The notes beneath the pieces were generated by a model. The model made no database searches, was not told the origin of the DNA, and was given only the letters and a program-made list of their open reading frames with translations. Positions 1 through 9,138 of a stretch of 64,000 bases of DNA are shown one piece after another. Every line of letters begins with the position of its first letter. Positions within the stretch are counted from its first letter, which is position 1. The position numbers and the translations under genes were made by a program. The stretch lies in contig NZ_QGGP01000003.1 in NCBI RefSeq assembly GCF_003148645.1, forward strand, positions 310,001 to 374,000, written 5' to 3'. The DNA comes from Xanthomarina spongicola (GTDB lineage: Bacteria > Bacteroidota > Bacteroidia > Flavobacteriales > Flavobacteriaceae).

Positions 1-298
1 TTTGGATTTCTTTACTATCTTTATTTGTTTGAGATCTTACTTTATCTATAGCAGTATTGTAAGCAATTCTATAAAGCCAAGTAAAGAGTTTTGCTTTATC
101 GGCATTATAAGATTTGGCTTTCTTCCAGACTTTAATAAAGGTTTCTTGTAAGGCGTCTTGAGCAAGTTCTTCGTTGTTTAAGACCTTTAAAATAACACCA
201 TATAGAGTGTCTGCATAGTTTTCATATAACAGAGTGATGGCTTTTTTATCTCCTTTTTGAAGTAGCCCAACAATTTCCTTTTCTATTGGTGTAGTCAA
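1..298 (-). CDS. ECF-type RNA polymerase sigma-70 factor, 3' end outside window
   Basis: About 99 N-terminal residues are present; the gene runs off the left edge. The translation shows a sigma region 2: an ELAQDALQETFIKVW helix, then KLFTWLYRIAYNTAIDKVR, the usual -10 recognition and core-binding segment of ECF factors. The region 4 helix-turn-helix lies outside the window. The frame is closed upstream by a TAA, which leaves TTG at 296-298 as the only plausible start. A TAnnTTTG box (335-342) lies about 37 nt upstream, so the gene probably has its own promoter rather than being read only from murB. Its anti-sigma factor, if any, would lie beyond the window. The family call is firm; the regulon is unknown. 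Confidence 0.85.
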   Translation of the reverse strand, partial: MTTPIEKEIVGLLQKGDKKAITLLYENYADTLYGVILKVLNNEELAQDALQETFIKVWKKAKSYNADKAKLFTWLYRIAYNTAIDKVRSQTNKDSKEIQ

Positions 299-334
299 GA
301 TTTAAAAATAATGATTAGTTATTGTCTATAGTAT

Positions 335-342
335 CAAAGTTA
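335..342 (-). promoter_or_regulatory. -7 promoter box of the ECF sigma gene
   Basis: On the minus strand this reads TAACTTTG, an exact match to the Bacteroidota TAnnTTTG element, located in the 59-bp gap between murB and the sigma gene. No convincing -33 TTG was found. Confidence 0.55.
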
Positions 343-357
343 GAGATTTCTTTTTAA

Positions 358-1371
358 TTAAAGAATATTTACTTCAGCTTCAATAGATATGTTAAAGATA
401 TGTTTAACTGTGTTTTGGATTAATTTAGATAATTCTAAAATGTCTGAGCCTTTTGCATTTCCATAATTAACTAAAACTAAAGCTTGTGCTTTATGAACGC
501 CGTAATTGCCAAATTGTTTTCCTTTAAACCCAGCTTTTTCAATTAACCAACCTGCTGGTACTTTAATTTCGGTTTCAGAAACAGAATATCCTGGAACGTC
601 TTGAAAGTTTTCTTTTAATTTTAGATAGGCTTCTTTAGTAATTACAGGATTTTTAAAAAAACTACCACTATTCCCTATTTTTTTTGGGTCTGGTAGTTTA
701 CTTTGTCTTATTTGAATAACAGCGTTTGAAACATCTTGAATGGTTGGTTGTGTGATATTCATTTCAGCTAATTGATCTGAAATAGAACCATAAGAGGTAT
801 GTAGATTATGATTTTTCTTAGAAAGTTTAAAAGTTACATTACATATAATATACTTTCCTTTTTCTTCTTGTTTAAAAACCGAATTTCTATAATCGAAATT
901 ACAATCTTCTTTAGTAAACGTTTTTATTGTTTTTGTTGCAATATTTAATGCGTTACAAGACACAAAAGAATCTTTAAGCTCTACACCATAAGCACCAATA
1001 TTTTGAATTGGAGCAGTGCCAACATTTCCTGGAATTAAAGACATATTTTCAAGTCCGCCAAAATCTTTTTCTAGACACCATAATACAAATTCATGCCAGT
1101 TTTCTCCTGCATTTGCTTGAACTATTACATGGTTTTCATCTTCAGAAATTATTGAAATCCCTTTAAGATTAACATGCACCACAAGAGCTTCAATGTCTTT
1201 TGTGAGTAGCATGTTACTTCCACCTCCAAGAATAAATATATCTTGATATTTATCTAATAAAAGAACTTGCTTAAGTTCTTCAATATTTTCAATAGAGATA
1301 AAGTGTTTGGCTAGTACATCTATGCCAAAAGTGTTAAATGGTTTTAAGTATATGTTGTGTTTAATATGCAC
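358..1371 (-). CDS. murB: UDP-N-acetylmuramate dehydrogenase (MurB)
   Basis: MurB reduces UDP-N-acetylenolpyruvoylglucosamine to UDP-MurNAc with FAD and NADPH, the second committed step of peptidoglycan precursor synthesis in the cytoplasm. The 337-residue protein has the FAD-binding LGGGSNMLL (about 48-56), SLIPGNVGTAPIQNIGAYG (111-129), the catalytic-serine motif GNSGSFFKNP (Ser about 237) and a C-terminal EAEV whose second Glu matches the second catalytic acid of E. coli MurB. The presence of YRNSVFK indicates the E. coli-like type I form. The start is a GTG whose G is shared with the TAG stop of the aminotransferase gene upstream, so translation is probably coupled. Confidence 0.97.
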   Translation of the reverse strand: MHIKHNIYLKPFNTFGIDVLAKHFISIENIEELKQVLLLDKYQDIFILGGGSNMLLTKDIEALVVHVNLKGISIISEDENHVIVQANAGENWHEFVLWCLEKDFGGLENMSLIPGNVGTAPIQNIGAYGVELKDSFVSCNALNIATKTIKTFTKEDCNFDYRNSVFKQEEKGKYIICNVTFKLSKKNHNLHTSYGSISDQLAEMNITQPTIQDVSNAVIQIRQSKLPDPKKIGNSGSFFKNPVITKEAYLKLKENFQDVPGYSVSETEIKVPAGWLIEKAGFKGKQFGNYGVHKAQALVLVNYGNAKGSDILELSKLIQNTVKHIFNISIEAEVNIL

Positions 1372-2561
1372 TAATCTTTATACACTTTAAGTGCTTCTTT
1401 TAAAATATTTACAGCTTTAACAAGACTCTCTTTGTTAAGAACATAAGCAATTCTAATTTGGTTTAAACCCACTCCAGGAGTAGAATAAAAACCTGCAGCA
1501 GGAGCAACCATAACTGTTTGTCCATTTACATCGAAGCTTTCTAATAGCCATTGCGCAAAATTATCAGCATTTTTAATTGGGAGCTCTACAATACAATAAA
1601 AAGCACCTTTTGGTTTAGCTACTTTAATGCCTTCAATTTTTTCTAATTCAGAAATTAAGATGTTCCTTCTTTCTACATATTCTGAAATAACATCGTCAAA
1701 ATAACTTTGTGGTGTGTTTAATGCTGCTTCACTAGCAATTTGTGCTAAAGTTGGAGGACTTAATCTGGCTTGAGCAAATTTTAAAGCTGTTGAAATAACT
1801 TCTTTATTTTTTGATACTAAGCATCCAATTCTTGCGCCACACATACTATAGCGTTTAGAAACAGAGTCTATCATTATGGCATGATCTGCAATATCTTTTT
1901 CTTGCATTATGGAGTAGTGTTTTTCTCCATCGTAAGCAAATTCTCTATAAACTTCGTCTGAGATTAAAAACAAATTATGCTTTTTTACTATGCTAGCTAA
2001 TTTTTTAATTTCCTCTTTAGAGTATAAATATCCAGTTGGGTTTCCAGGGTTACAAATTAATATAGCTTTTGTTTTTGGAGTGATTAATTTTTCAAATTCC
2101 TCGATTGGAGGTAGCGCAAAATTATCTTCAATTTTAGAAATAACAGGAACAATATTTACTCCAGAAGCCGTAGAAAAACCGTTATAATTAGCATAAAAAG
2201 GTTCTGGGATTATAATTTCATCATCTGTATCCATAATAGTTCCAAAAGCAAATAATAGGGCTTCGCTTCCACCAGTTGTAACAATGATGTCATTTTTGGT
2301 AACCTCAATATCATGCTTGCTATAATAATTAGCAATTTTATCTCTGTATTCGTCTGAACCTTCAGATCTTGTATAAGCAAGAATGTCTAATGAATGTACT
2401 TTAATAGCATCTAAAGCAATTTCAGGAGTTTTTATATCTGGTTGTCCAATATTTAAATGGAAAACTGTTTTGCCTTGTTTGTAAGCTGCTTCAGCAAAAG
2501 GTACTAACTTTCTAATAGGCGATTGAGGCATTTGAAGCCCCTTTTTTGATATTTTTGGCAT
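1371..2561 (-). CDS. PLP-dependent class I/II aminotransferase
   Basis: This is a 396-residue fold-type I aminotransferase resembling aspartate/aromatic aminotransferases of the AspB group. Visible motifs are NPGNPTG (about 171-177), SDEVYREF (201-208) and SVSKRYSMCGARIG, in which Lys236 is the expected Schiff-base lysine and Arg244 binds PLP phosphate. It is cytosolic. The amino-acid substrate cannot be read from sequence; aspartate:2-oxoglutarate is the usual assignment. Its stop overlaps the GTG of murB by one base, so the two form an operon with the aminotransferase first. A second Met at residue 11 is a possible alternative start. Confidence 0.93.
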   Translation of the reverse strand: MPKISKKGLQMPQSPIRKLVPFAEAAYKQGKTVFHLNIGQPDIKTPEIALDAIKVHSLDILAYTRSEGSDEYRDKIANYYSKHDIEVTKNDIIVTTGGSEALLFAFGTIMDTDDEIIIPEPFYANYNGFSTASGVNIVPVISKIEDNFALPPIEEFEKLITPKTKAILICNPGNPTGYLYSKEEIKKLASIVKKHNLFLISDEVYREFAYDGEKHYSIMQEKDIADHAIMIDSVSKRYSMCGARIGCLVSKNKEVISTALKFAQARLSPPTLAQIASEAALNTPQSYFDDVISEYVERRNILISELEKIEGIKVAKPKGAFYCIVELPIKNADNFAQWLLESFDVNGQTVMVAPAAGFYSTPGVGLNQIRIAYVLNKESLVKAVNILKEALKVYKD

Positions 2562-2652
2562 AACACTATAAATTAAGTAACAAAGTTCCGAAAATTATCT
2601 TAAAGTTTTTTTAAATAAATGGACTAAATATAAATGATAGCCTAAAGTTTTG

Positions 2653-2660
2653 TAAATTTA
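2653..2660 (+). promoter_or_regulatory. Possible -7 box (TAAATTTA) of the aspartyl protease gene
   Basis: This TAnnTTTA variant lies 24 bp before the ATG at 2685. It differs from the consensus in the last base, so it is a weak call in AT-rich DNA. Confidence 0.3.
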
Positions 2661-2684
2661 ATTGGAAAGTCTATTCAAAAACTT

Positions 2685-4028
2685 ATGAAAAAAATTATCT
2701 GGATTTGCATATTTTTATTTAGTATAAATAATCTGGGATATTCACAAGGTAAGTTTGTTATTCAAAATAAGAAGAAATCAGATAAAATTCATTTTAAACT
2801 TATAAACAACTTAATAATAATTCCAGTAGAAATTAATGGTGTTGAACTTTCTTTTTTGTTAGATACAGGAGTTAATAAATCCATAATCTTTAATTTTTTA
2901 AATATTACTGATTCACTCCAAATTAAAGACACAGAACCTATTTTTTTAAGAGGTTTGGGAGAGGGAGAAGCTATTAAAGCTTTAAAATCTAAAAATAACA
3001 TTCTGAAGGTTGGAGATGCCATTAATATCAATCAAGAATTATATGCCGTATTTAATCCCAATCTTAATTTCGCTCCAAGATTAGGAGCTCCTTTACATGG
3101 AATTATAGGTTACGATTTATTCAAGGATTTTGTTGTTGAAATAAATTACACTTCTAAATATATAAGGCTTACAGACCCTAATGTGTATGAATATGACAAT
3201 TGTAATTCTTGTGAAACTTTAAAGATGCAGTTTTATAAAAACAAACCTTACATATATACCAACGTTAAAATTAACAACAAACGCATACCAGTTAAGATGT
3301 TAATTGATTCTGGAGGTAGTGATGCCTTATGGCTTTTTGAAGAAGATAGTCTAGGTATTCACACAGATAATAAATATTTTGAAGATTTTTTAGGACATGG
3401 ATTAACAGGTAGTGTTTATGGAAAGCGTTCTAGAATTGAAGAGTTTTCAATTAAGAAATTTACTTTAAAAAATGTAAATGTATCATTTCCAGAACCAACA
3501 TCTTTAGTTTACGTTAAACTGCATAAAGAAAGAAATGGAAGTATTGCTGGTAATGTGTTAAAGCGTTTTAATTTGGTTATTAATTATCAAAATGAAACTA
3601 TAATTTTTGATAAGAATAGGTTTTTTTATGATTCATTTGCTTATAATAAAAGTGGCATTGAATTAGAACAAGATGGAGTTAAGCTTGTTAAGCAAAAAGA
3701 TTACAACTATGTATCTGAAGGAGATTTTCTAGGAAGTGACCACAATACTTCTAAAACTACTGTCATGTTAGGTACTAAGTATAAATTAGCCTTGAAACCA
3801 GCATATTCAATTGTAGAACTAAGAAAAGATTCGCCAGCTGAAAAAGCAGGATTAATGGTTGGAGATATTTTAATGTCTATTAATAATAAATCTACCGATA
3901 GATATAATCTTCAAGAAATCATGCAAATGTTCTACCAAGAAAAAGATGAACGTATTAAGTTAGTTGTTGAAAGAGATGGTGCATTATTAGCCTTTGTTTT
4001 TTATTTAGAAGATGTTTTTAAGCAATAA
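2685..4028 (+). CDS. Secreted retropepsin-like aspartyl protease with C-terminal PDZ domain
   Basis: The 447-residue protein has an N-terminal signal peptide (hydrophobic residues 4-15, cleavage near GYSQ). Two aspartyl-protease half sites follow: SFLLDTGVNKS (Asp60) and MLIDSGGSDALW (Asp208). They represent the two lobes of a pepsin-like/retropepsin fold. Residues about 365-440 form a PDZ domain with DSPAEKAGLMVGDILMSINN. The protein is probably periplasmic or outer-membrane associated. This aspartyl protease plus PDZ architecture is widespread in Bacteroidota, but I know of no defined substrate. It is a single-gene unit between the divergent aminotransferase and a shared terminator. Confidence 0.85.
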   Translation: MKKIIWICIFLFSINNLGYSQGKFVIQNKKKSDKIHFKLINNLIIIPVEINGVELSFLLDTGVNKSIIFNFLNITDSLQIKDTEPIFLRGLGEGEAIKALKSKNNILKVGDAININQELYAVFNPNLNFAPRLGAPLHGIIGYDLFKDFVVEINYTSKYIRLTDPNVYEYDNCNSCETLKMQFYKNKPYIYTNVKINNKRIPVKMLIDSGGSDALWLFEEDSLGIHTDNKYFEDFLGHGLTGSVYGKRSRIEEFSIKKFTLKNVNVSFPEPTSLVYVKLHKERNGSIAGNVLKRFNLVINYQNETIIFDKNRFFYDSFAYNKSGIELEQDGVKLVKQKDYNYVSEGDFLGSDHNTSKTTVMLGTKYKLALKPAYSIVELRKDSPAEKAGLMVGDILMSINNKSTDRYNLQEIMQMFYQEKDERIKLVVERDGALLAFVFYLEDVFKQ

Positions 4029-4060
4029 AAAAAGCCTTAAGAAAATTCTTAAGGCTTATA
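4027..4060. terminator. Bidirectional intrinsic terminator
   Basis: An 11-12 bp stem (4032-4043 with 4046-4057, core AAGCCTTAAGA) with a very short loop sits between the convergent genes ending at 4028 and 4082. The A-run on the left becomes a U-run for the minus-strand gene, and an AT-rich tail follows on the plus strand. Confidence 0.8.
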
Positions 4061-4081
4061 TATTATTTTAGAAAAGTATAA

Positions 4082-4507
4082 TTATTGCTCCATAACACTT
4101 TCATTCTTTTTTTCAAGAACACTTGTTTTACTTGGATCAATTACTTCACCTTTAATTTTTAAAGCTACAGTAGGAGTGTCGGCATTAGAAATAACTGTAA
4201 TTGTCTTTCTAATTGGATTTACTCTATTGGTATCATATTTTACTTGAATTTCTCCAGTCTCGCCTGGTTGAATTGGTCCATCTGGTTTCTTAGGGACTGT
4301 ACAACCACAACTAGAATTTACTTTAGAAATAATAAGAGGTGCATTACCTGTGTTTGTAAATTCAAATACACGAACGCCATCTGCTCCTTTTTCTACAATG
4401 CCATAATCTATAACATCTGTTTTAAATTCTATTTTAGCTACTTTTTCTTGAGCATTCAAGGAAAAGCTTAATAATCCGATAAAAAATACTGCTATTAAAT
4501 GTTTCAT
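4082..4507 (-). CDS. DUF1573 domain protein, secreted
   Basis: The 141-residue protein has a signal peptide (MKHLIAVFFIGLLSFSLNAQ) and a single DUF1573 immunoglobulin-like domain. Recognisable signatures are DYGIVEKGADG, FEFTNTGNAPLIISKV, SSCGCTVP and GETGEIQVKYDT, a pattern typical of this family in Bacteroidota. It is predicted to be periplasmic or surface exposed. No enzymatic residues are evident; such domains are thought to mediate protein-protein contacts, but the role is unknown. It is monocistronic with its own -7 box and a terminator shared with the facing gene. Confidence 0.88.
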   Translation of the reverse strand: MKHLIAVFFIGLLSFSLNAQEKVAKIEFKTDVIDYGIVEKGADGVRVFEFTNTGNAPLIISKVNSSCGCTVPKKPDGPIQPGETGEIQVKYDTNRVNPIRKTITVISNADTPTVALKIKGEVIDPSKTSVLEKKNESVMEQ

Positions 4508-4558
4508 AATTTTATTGTTTAATAAGGTTGTAAACTTACTTACTTTTTATTCATTTTG

Positions 4559-4566
4559 CAAAATTA
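4559..4566 (-). promoter_or_regulatory. -7 promoter box of the DUF1573 gene
   Basis: The minus strand reads TAATTTTG, an exact TAnnTTTG match, 51 bp upstream of the ATG at 4507. Confidence 0.6.
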
Positions 4567-4655
4567 TTAGTTGTAATACACACTTAAACTAACATATAAC
4601 TTAAATAAAAGTATAATATACATACATATAATTTCACTTAAAAAAGAAATATAAG

Positions 4656-4663
4656 TACTTTTG
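4656..4663 (+). promoter_or_regulatory. -7 promoter box of valS
   Basis: TACTTTTG matches TAnnTTTG exactly. It overlaps an in-frame upstream TTG (4661-4663), which rules that codon out as the start and points to the ATG at 4694. Confidence 0.7.
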
Positions 4664-4693
4664 CATGTTATATTTCAAAAACTATTCCAAAGT

Positions 4694-7330
4694 ATGCAAA
4701 TTCCATCAAAATATGATGCCAGTCAAGTAGAAAGTAAATGGTACAACTACTGGATGAAACATAATTATTTTCATTCAACACCAGACGAAAGAGAACCATA
4801 TACCATTGTAATTCCTCCTCCTAACGTAACTGGTGTCTTACACATGGGACACATGCTTAATAATACCATTCAAGATGTATTGATACGTCGTGCTAGACTG
4901 CAAGGTAAAAATGCTTGTTGGGTTCCTGGAACAGACCATGCCTCCATTGCTACTGAAGCTAAAGTGGTTGCTAAACTAAAAGAGCAAGGAATAAACAAAA
5001 ACGATTTAACTCGTGAAGAATTTTTAGAACACGCTTGGGAATGGACTCATGAATATGGTGGTGTTATTCTTGAACAACTTAAAAAATTAGGTTGTTCCTG
5101 CGATTGGGATCGCACTAAATTTACAATGGACGACGATATGTCTGAAGCTGTAATAAAAGTGTTTGTCGATTTATACAATAAGGGACTAATTTATCGTGGT
5201 TACAGAATGGTTAACTGGGATCCTGAGGCCAAAACAACACTATCAGACGAAGAAGTTATATACGAAGAAAGACAAGGAAATTTATATTACCTGCAATATA
5301 ACATAGAAGGAAGTAACGAGAAAGTTACTATTGCTACTACACGTCCAGAAACTATTTTAGGAGATACTGCCATTTGTATCAATCCGAATGATGACAGATT
5401 TTCTCATTTAAAAGGTAAAAATGCTATTGTACCATTATGTAATCGTGTGATTCCTATAATTGAAGATGAGTATGTTGATATTGAATTTGGAACAGGTTGT
5501 TTAAAAGTAACTCCAGCTCACGATGAAAACGATAAGAGTTTAGGAGATAAACATAATTTAGAAGTTATCGATATTTTTAATGACGACGCAACTTTAAATA
5601 GTTTCGGATTGCATTACGAAGGAAAAGATAGGTTTGTTGTTAGAAAAGAAATATCAAAAGAATTAGAAGAAAAAGGGTTTTTAGTTAAAACCGAATCTCA
5701 TATTAATAAAGTTGGTACATCAGAACGTACCAAAGCAGTAATCGAACCTCGATTAAGCGACCAATGGTTCTTGAAAATGGAGGAGTTGGTAAAACCAGCC
5801 ATTGAAGCAGTTTTAGGTGAAAATCCTGAAATTAAGTTATTCCCTAAAAAGTTCGAAAACACCTACAGACATTGGTTGGAAAATATTCGCGACTGGAATA
5901 TTTCTCGTCAATTACGTTGGGGACAACAAATTCCAGCTTTTTACTATGGAGATGGAAAAGAAGATTTTGTTGTTGCTGAAACTAAAGAAGAGGCTCTAAA
6001 ACTTGCAAAAGAAAAAACCAACAACCAACAACTAACAAGCAACAATTTGCGTCAGGATACTGATGCGCTTGACACTTGGTTTTCTTCTTGGTTATGGCCT
6101 ATAAGTGTGTTTGATGGCATCAGAAATCCAGAAAACGAAGAAATTAATTATTATTATCCAACAAACGATTTGGTTACAGGACCAGATATTTTATTCTTTT
6201 GGGTAGCTCGTATGATTATTGCTGGTTACGAATACAAAGACGAAAGACCATTTAATAATGTGTATTTAACAGGTCTAGTTCGAGATAAGCAACGTCGAAA
6301 AATGAGTAAGTCTTTAGGGAATTCTCCAGATGCTTTAAAACTAATTGAAGATTATGGTGCAGATGGTGTTCGTGTTGGATTGCTATTAAGTTCTGCAGCA
6401 GGAAACGATTTGATGTTCGATGAAGCTCTTTGTCAACAAGGAAAAGGCTTTGCAAACAAAATATGGAATGCTTTTAGACTAGTTCAAGGTTGGGAGATTG
6501 ATGAAAATATACCACAACCAAAATCTAGTGCTATTGCTATAGAATGGTTTGAATCTAAATTTCAAAAAACATTAATAGAGCTTGAAGACCATTATGGTAA
6601 ATACAGATTGTCTGATGCTTTAATGTCGACCTATAAATTAGTTTGGGACGATTATGCATCTTGGTTACTGGAAATTGTTAAACCAGCCTTTGGAAAGCCT
6701 ATAGATAGACATACTTATAGCGCGATTATCGCGATTTTTGAAGATATTTTAAAAATACTTCATCCATTTATGCCATTTCTTACTGAAGAAATCTGGCAAT
6801 ATATTTCAGAGAGAACACCTGATGATGCGTTAATAATTGCCAAATGGCCTGAGACTAAGCCAATAAATGAGACTTTAATTTTGGAATTTGAGTTTGCTCA
6901 AGATGTGGTTTCTAGTATTAGAAACATTAGAAAAGAAAAGAACATTGCGTTTAAAGATGCCATAGGTTTTTCTGTGATTAATAATGAAAATACAGCAAAC
7001 ATATTCGATGAAGTAATTGCAAAACTTGGAAATTTAGAAAGTATTGAATATAGTTCTGAAGCTATTGAAGGTGCCTTAACTTTTAGAGTAAAATCTAACG
7101 AATATTTTATTCCAATTGCTGGAGCTATTAATATAGAAGAAGAGATTAAAAAATTATCAGACGAGTTAAATTATACTGAAGGTTTCTTGAAATCTGTACA
7201 AAAAAAATTATCTAACGAGCGTTTTGTTGCTGGAGCTCCAGAACAGGTAATTGCTAACGAGCGTAACAAAGAAGCAGATGCTTTAGCTAAGATAGAAACG
7301 TTAAAAGCTAGTTTAGAATCCTTAAAGTAA
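4694..7330 (+). CDS. valS: Valyl-tRNA synthetase
   Basis: ValRS charges tRNA-Val and edits mischarged threonine. The 878-residue protein carries the class I HIGH motif as HMGH (about 50-53, within [13 protein letters not shown]), the CP1 editing domain with [17 protein letters not shown] at about 536-540, [10 protein letters not shown], an anticodon-binding domain and a C-terminal coiled coil rich in Lys and Glu. The start is placed at ATG 4694 because the in-frame TTG further upstream lies inside the -7 box. A low-complexity Asn/Gln stretch (about residues 441-451) precedes the [11 protein letters not shown] segment. The downstream nuclease gene begins one base after the stop. Confidence 0.97.
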   Translation: MQIPSKYDASQVESKWYNYWMKHNYFHSTPDEREPYTIVIPPPNVTGVLHMGHMLNNTIQDVLIRRARLQGKNACWVPGTDHASIATEAKVVAKLKEQGINKNDLTREEFLEHAWEWTHEYGGVILEQLKKLGCSCDWDRTKFTMDDDMSEAVIKVFVDLYNKGLIYRGYRMVNWDPEAKTTLSDEEVIYEERQGNLYYLQYNIEGSNEKVTIATTRPETILGDTAICINPNDDRFSHLKGKNAIVPLCNRVIPIIEDEYVDIEFGTGCLKVTPAHDENDKSLGDKHNLEVIDIFNDDATLNSFGLHYEGKDRFVVRKEISKELEEKGFLVKTESHINKVGTSERTKAVIEPRLSDQWFLKMEELVKPAIEAVLGENPEIKLFPKKFENTYRHWLENIRDWNISRQLRWGQQIPAFYYGDGKEDFVVAETKEEALKLAKEKTNNQQLTSNNLRQDTDALDTWFSSWLWPISVFDGIRNPENEEINYYYPTNDLVTGPDILFFWVARMIIAGYEYKDERPFNNVYLTGLVRDKQRRKMSKSLGNSPDALKLIEDYGADGVRVGLLLSSAAGNDLMFDEALCQQGKGFANKIWNAFRLVQGWEIDENIPQPKSSAIAIEWFESKFQKTLIELEDHYGKYRLSDALMSTYKLVWDDYASWLLEIVKPAFGKPIDRHTYSAIIAIFEDILKILHPFMPFLTEEIWQYISERTPDDALIIAKWPETKPINETLILEFEFAQDVVSSIRNIRKEKNIAFKDAIGFSVINNENTANIFDEVIAKLGNLESIEYSSEAIEGALTFRVKSNEYFIPIAGAINIEEEIKKLSDELNYTEGFLKSVQKKLSNERFVAGAPEQVIANERNKEADALAKIETLKASLESLK

Positions 7331-7331
7331 A

Positions 7332-8141
7332 ATGAAAAGAAAGACCTTATATGCAATAATGGCAGTTTTGCTTATAGGAGGTGTATATTTTTATGAGTTT
7401 TATCTTGAAGAAAAAGAACAACAAGACATTGTAGATACTGGTAAAACTGTAAAAAGCGATACGAACGAATTCTTTTTGCCAACAAGTACAACAGGTCAAA
7501 TAGTGCATCATGAAGGCTATTCTTTATCTTATAGTGAGCCTCATGAACAAGCTGAATGGGTTGCTTACGAACTGAAACTAGAACATTTATCAAACTCCAA
7601 TTACAAAAGACCTTATTTTGAAATTGATCCTGCTGTAAAAACTGGTGCAGCACATTGGCGAAATTATAAAAAATCTGGCTTCGATAGAGGTCATTTATGT
7701 CCAGCAGCAGATAGAGCTTATAATCAAGTTGCTTATAACGAAACGTTTTTAACCAGTAATATTAGTCCGCAAAGACACGATTTTAATTCTGGGATATGGA
7801 ATACTCTAGAACAGAAAGTAAGGTATTGGGCTAGTAAATACAATGGTGTGTTTGTGGTATCTGGAGGCGTTTTGAATGATAATATGGAAACTATAGGCGA
7901 AGAGCAAGTTGCAGTTCCAAACCAGTTCTATAAAATATTGATAGATAATAATACTGGTGAAACAAAAATGATTGCTTTTTTAATACCTCATGAAAATTCA
8001 ATCCTTCCTTTATATAAATTTGTAGTGTCTGTAGATTCTATTGAAGAATTAACAGGTATAGATTTCTTTCCAGAATTAGAAGACTCTCTTGAAAATGAAT
8101 TAGAAGCCTCTTCGAGTTATAAAGATTGGAGTTTTAATTAA
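7332..8141 (+). CDS. Membrane-anchored DNA/RNA non-specific endonuclease (NUC1/NucA family)
   Basis: The 269-residue protein has an N-terminal hydrophobic segment (residues 6-24) that should anchor it or serve as an uncleaved signal, followed by a beta-beta-alpha-Me nuclease domain. The signature GFDRGHLCPAAD (His121 as general base) and the metal-binding stretch TSNISPQ...FNSGIWNTLE are intact. Such enzymes degrade DNA and RNA outside the cytoplasm using Mg2+. The ATG lies one base after the valS stop, so it is probably co-transcribed with valS. That pairing does not suggest a shared pathway. Extracytoplasmic nutrient scavenging is an inference. Confidence 0.9.
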   Translation: MKRKTLYAIMAVLLIGGVYFYEFYLEEKEQQDIVDTGKTVKSDTNEFFLPTSTTGQIVHHEGYSLSYSEPHEQAEWVAYELKLEHLSNSNYKRPYFEIDPAVKTGAAHWRNYKKSGFDRGHLCPAADRAYNQVAYNETFLTSNISPQRHDFNSGIWNTLEQKVRYWASKYNGVFVVSGGVLNDNMETIGEEQVAVPNQFYKILIDNNTGETKMIAFLIPHENSILPLYKFVVSVDSIEELTGIDFFPELEDSLENELEASSSYKDWSFN

Positions 8142-8152
8142 AGCATTTTGTA

Positions 8153-8173
8153 ATCCTGAACAAGTTTCAGGAT
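8153..8173. repeat. Small intergenic palindrome
   Basis: A perfect 8-bp inverted repeat (ATCCTGAA/TTCAGGAT) with a 5-nt CAAGT loop sits between the convergent nuclease and glycosyltransferase genes. It resembles short interspersed palindromes common between flavobacterial genes and may also act as a weak terminator. Confidence 0.5.
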
Positions 8174-8212
8174 CTCATTGATATTAGATTCTTCATTTCA
8201 TCTTGAATGACA

Positions 8213-9061
8213 TTACTTAAACTTACCGAATATTCCCTTCCATCGTAAATCTCTAATAAATTTTCCTTGATCTTCAGAAACCAAAAACGGAAGTTTTTCT
8301 TTTCTAGCTTTAAAAAACCCAGTCATATAATCTTTAAACAACTTGAAGCTTCCTTTTTTATAAGCCAATTTTAATGCTGAAATAAGCGTAATAACAAATC
8401 CATAGCGCATTTTATACATTGCTTCACCTTGCAAGTGCTTAGACGCTTTATTATAACTAATTCCTGTAGGTTTTAAATGTTTTACTTGTAGTGATTCATC
8501 CGTTAGTAATTCCCAACCATAATATTTAGCTAATAACTCATCAATGGTGTCCCAACCCATAGATGGCTTTAGTTTTCCTATTTGCTCGAAACAAGCTTTT
8601 CTATAGGCTTTTAGAGCACCTCTAATATGGTCTTTTCGGGTTAGGTTTTCTAAAATCCATTGGTTGTTTTTTTCTATGTAGCAAAATCCAGAAACCATCC
8701 CAAGTTTGTTATTTTCATTAAAATGAAAGGCTAATTGCTCTAAATAATTCTTCGGAAAAATTAAATCTGCATCAAATTTACAAATCACATCGTAATCGTC
8801 ATCAAGTAATTCATAACCTTTATAAAACGCATGAATGATTTTAGTTCCAGGCAAGTGTTTATTAGAAGATGTTATATTTACTAAAGACATCCAGTTGTAT
8901 TTTGAAGTAAATTCTTCAACAATCTGTTTTGTATCATCAGTAGAATTGTCATTAACCACAACCACATGTTTTGGTAAAAGCGTTTGTTTTACCAGAGAGT
9001 CTAAAGTTTGCTTGATGAAAACTTCTTCGTTATGGGCTGGAATGATAATTTGGAAATTCAA
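8213..9061 (-). CDS. Glycosyltransferase family 2
   Basis: The 282-residue protein has a GT-A fold. IIIPAHNEE (5-13) binds the nucleotide sugar, VVVNDNSTDDT (34-44) follows, and the metal-binding DxD appears as FDAD (96-99). The acceptor-side helix with GWDTID and the C-terminal basic region fit a cytoplasmic inverting transferase. No membrane span is evident. Donor and acceptor cannot be deduced. It is the last gene of a minus-strand run with a methyltransferase, proC and a KAS III-like gene, but a 77-bp repeat-containing spacer separates it from the methyltransferase. Confidence 0.9.
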   Translation of the reverse strand: MNFQIIIPAHNEEVFIKQTLDSLVKQTLLPKHVVVVNDNSTDDTKQIVEEFTSKYNWMSLVNITSSNKHLPGTKIIHAFYKGYELLDDDYDVICKFDADLIFPKNYLEQLAFHFNENNKLGMVSGFCYIEKNNQWILENLTRKDHIRGALKAYRKACFEQIGKLKPSMGWDTIDELLAKYYGWELLTDESLQVKHLKPTGISYNKASKHLQGEAMYKMRYGFVITLISALKLAYKKGSFKLFKDYMTGFFKARKEKLPFLVSEDQGKFIRDLRWKGIFGKFK

Positions 9062-9138
9062 GATTTAAAGTTTGAAATTCAAAGTTAAACTTAATTTGTG
9101 TCTTTTTGGAATTTGGAAATTTGCTTTTTGGAATTTGT
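9062..9138. repeat. Spacer filled with TTGGAATTTG-type repeats
   Basis: The spacer has two close copies of TTTTTGGAATTTG (near 9103 and 9124) and an AT-rich palindromic stretch around 9066-9090. The same TTGGAATTTG unit recurs at 39180 and 39202, before the deacetylase-like gene. Confidence 0.5.
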
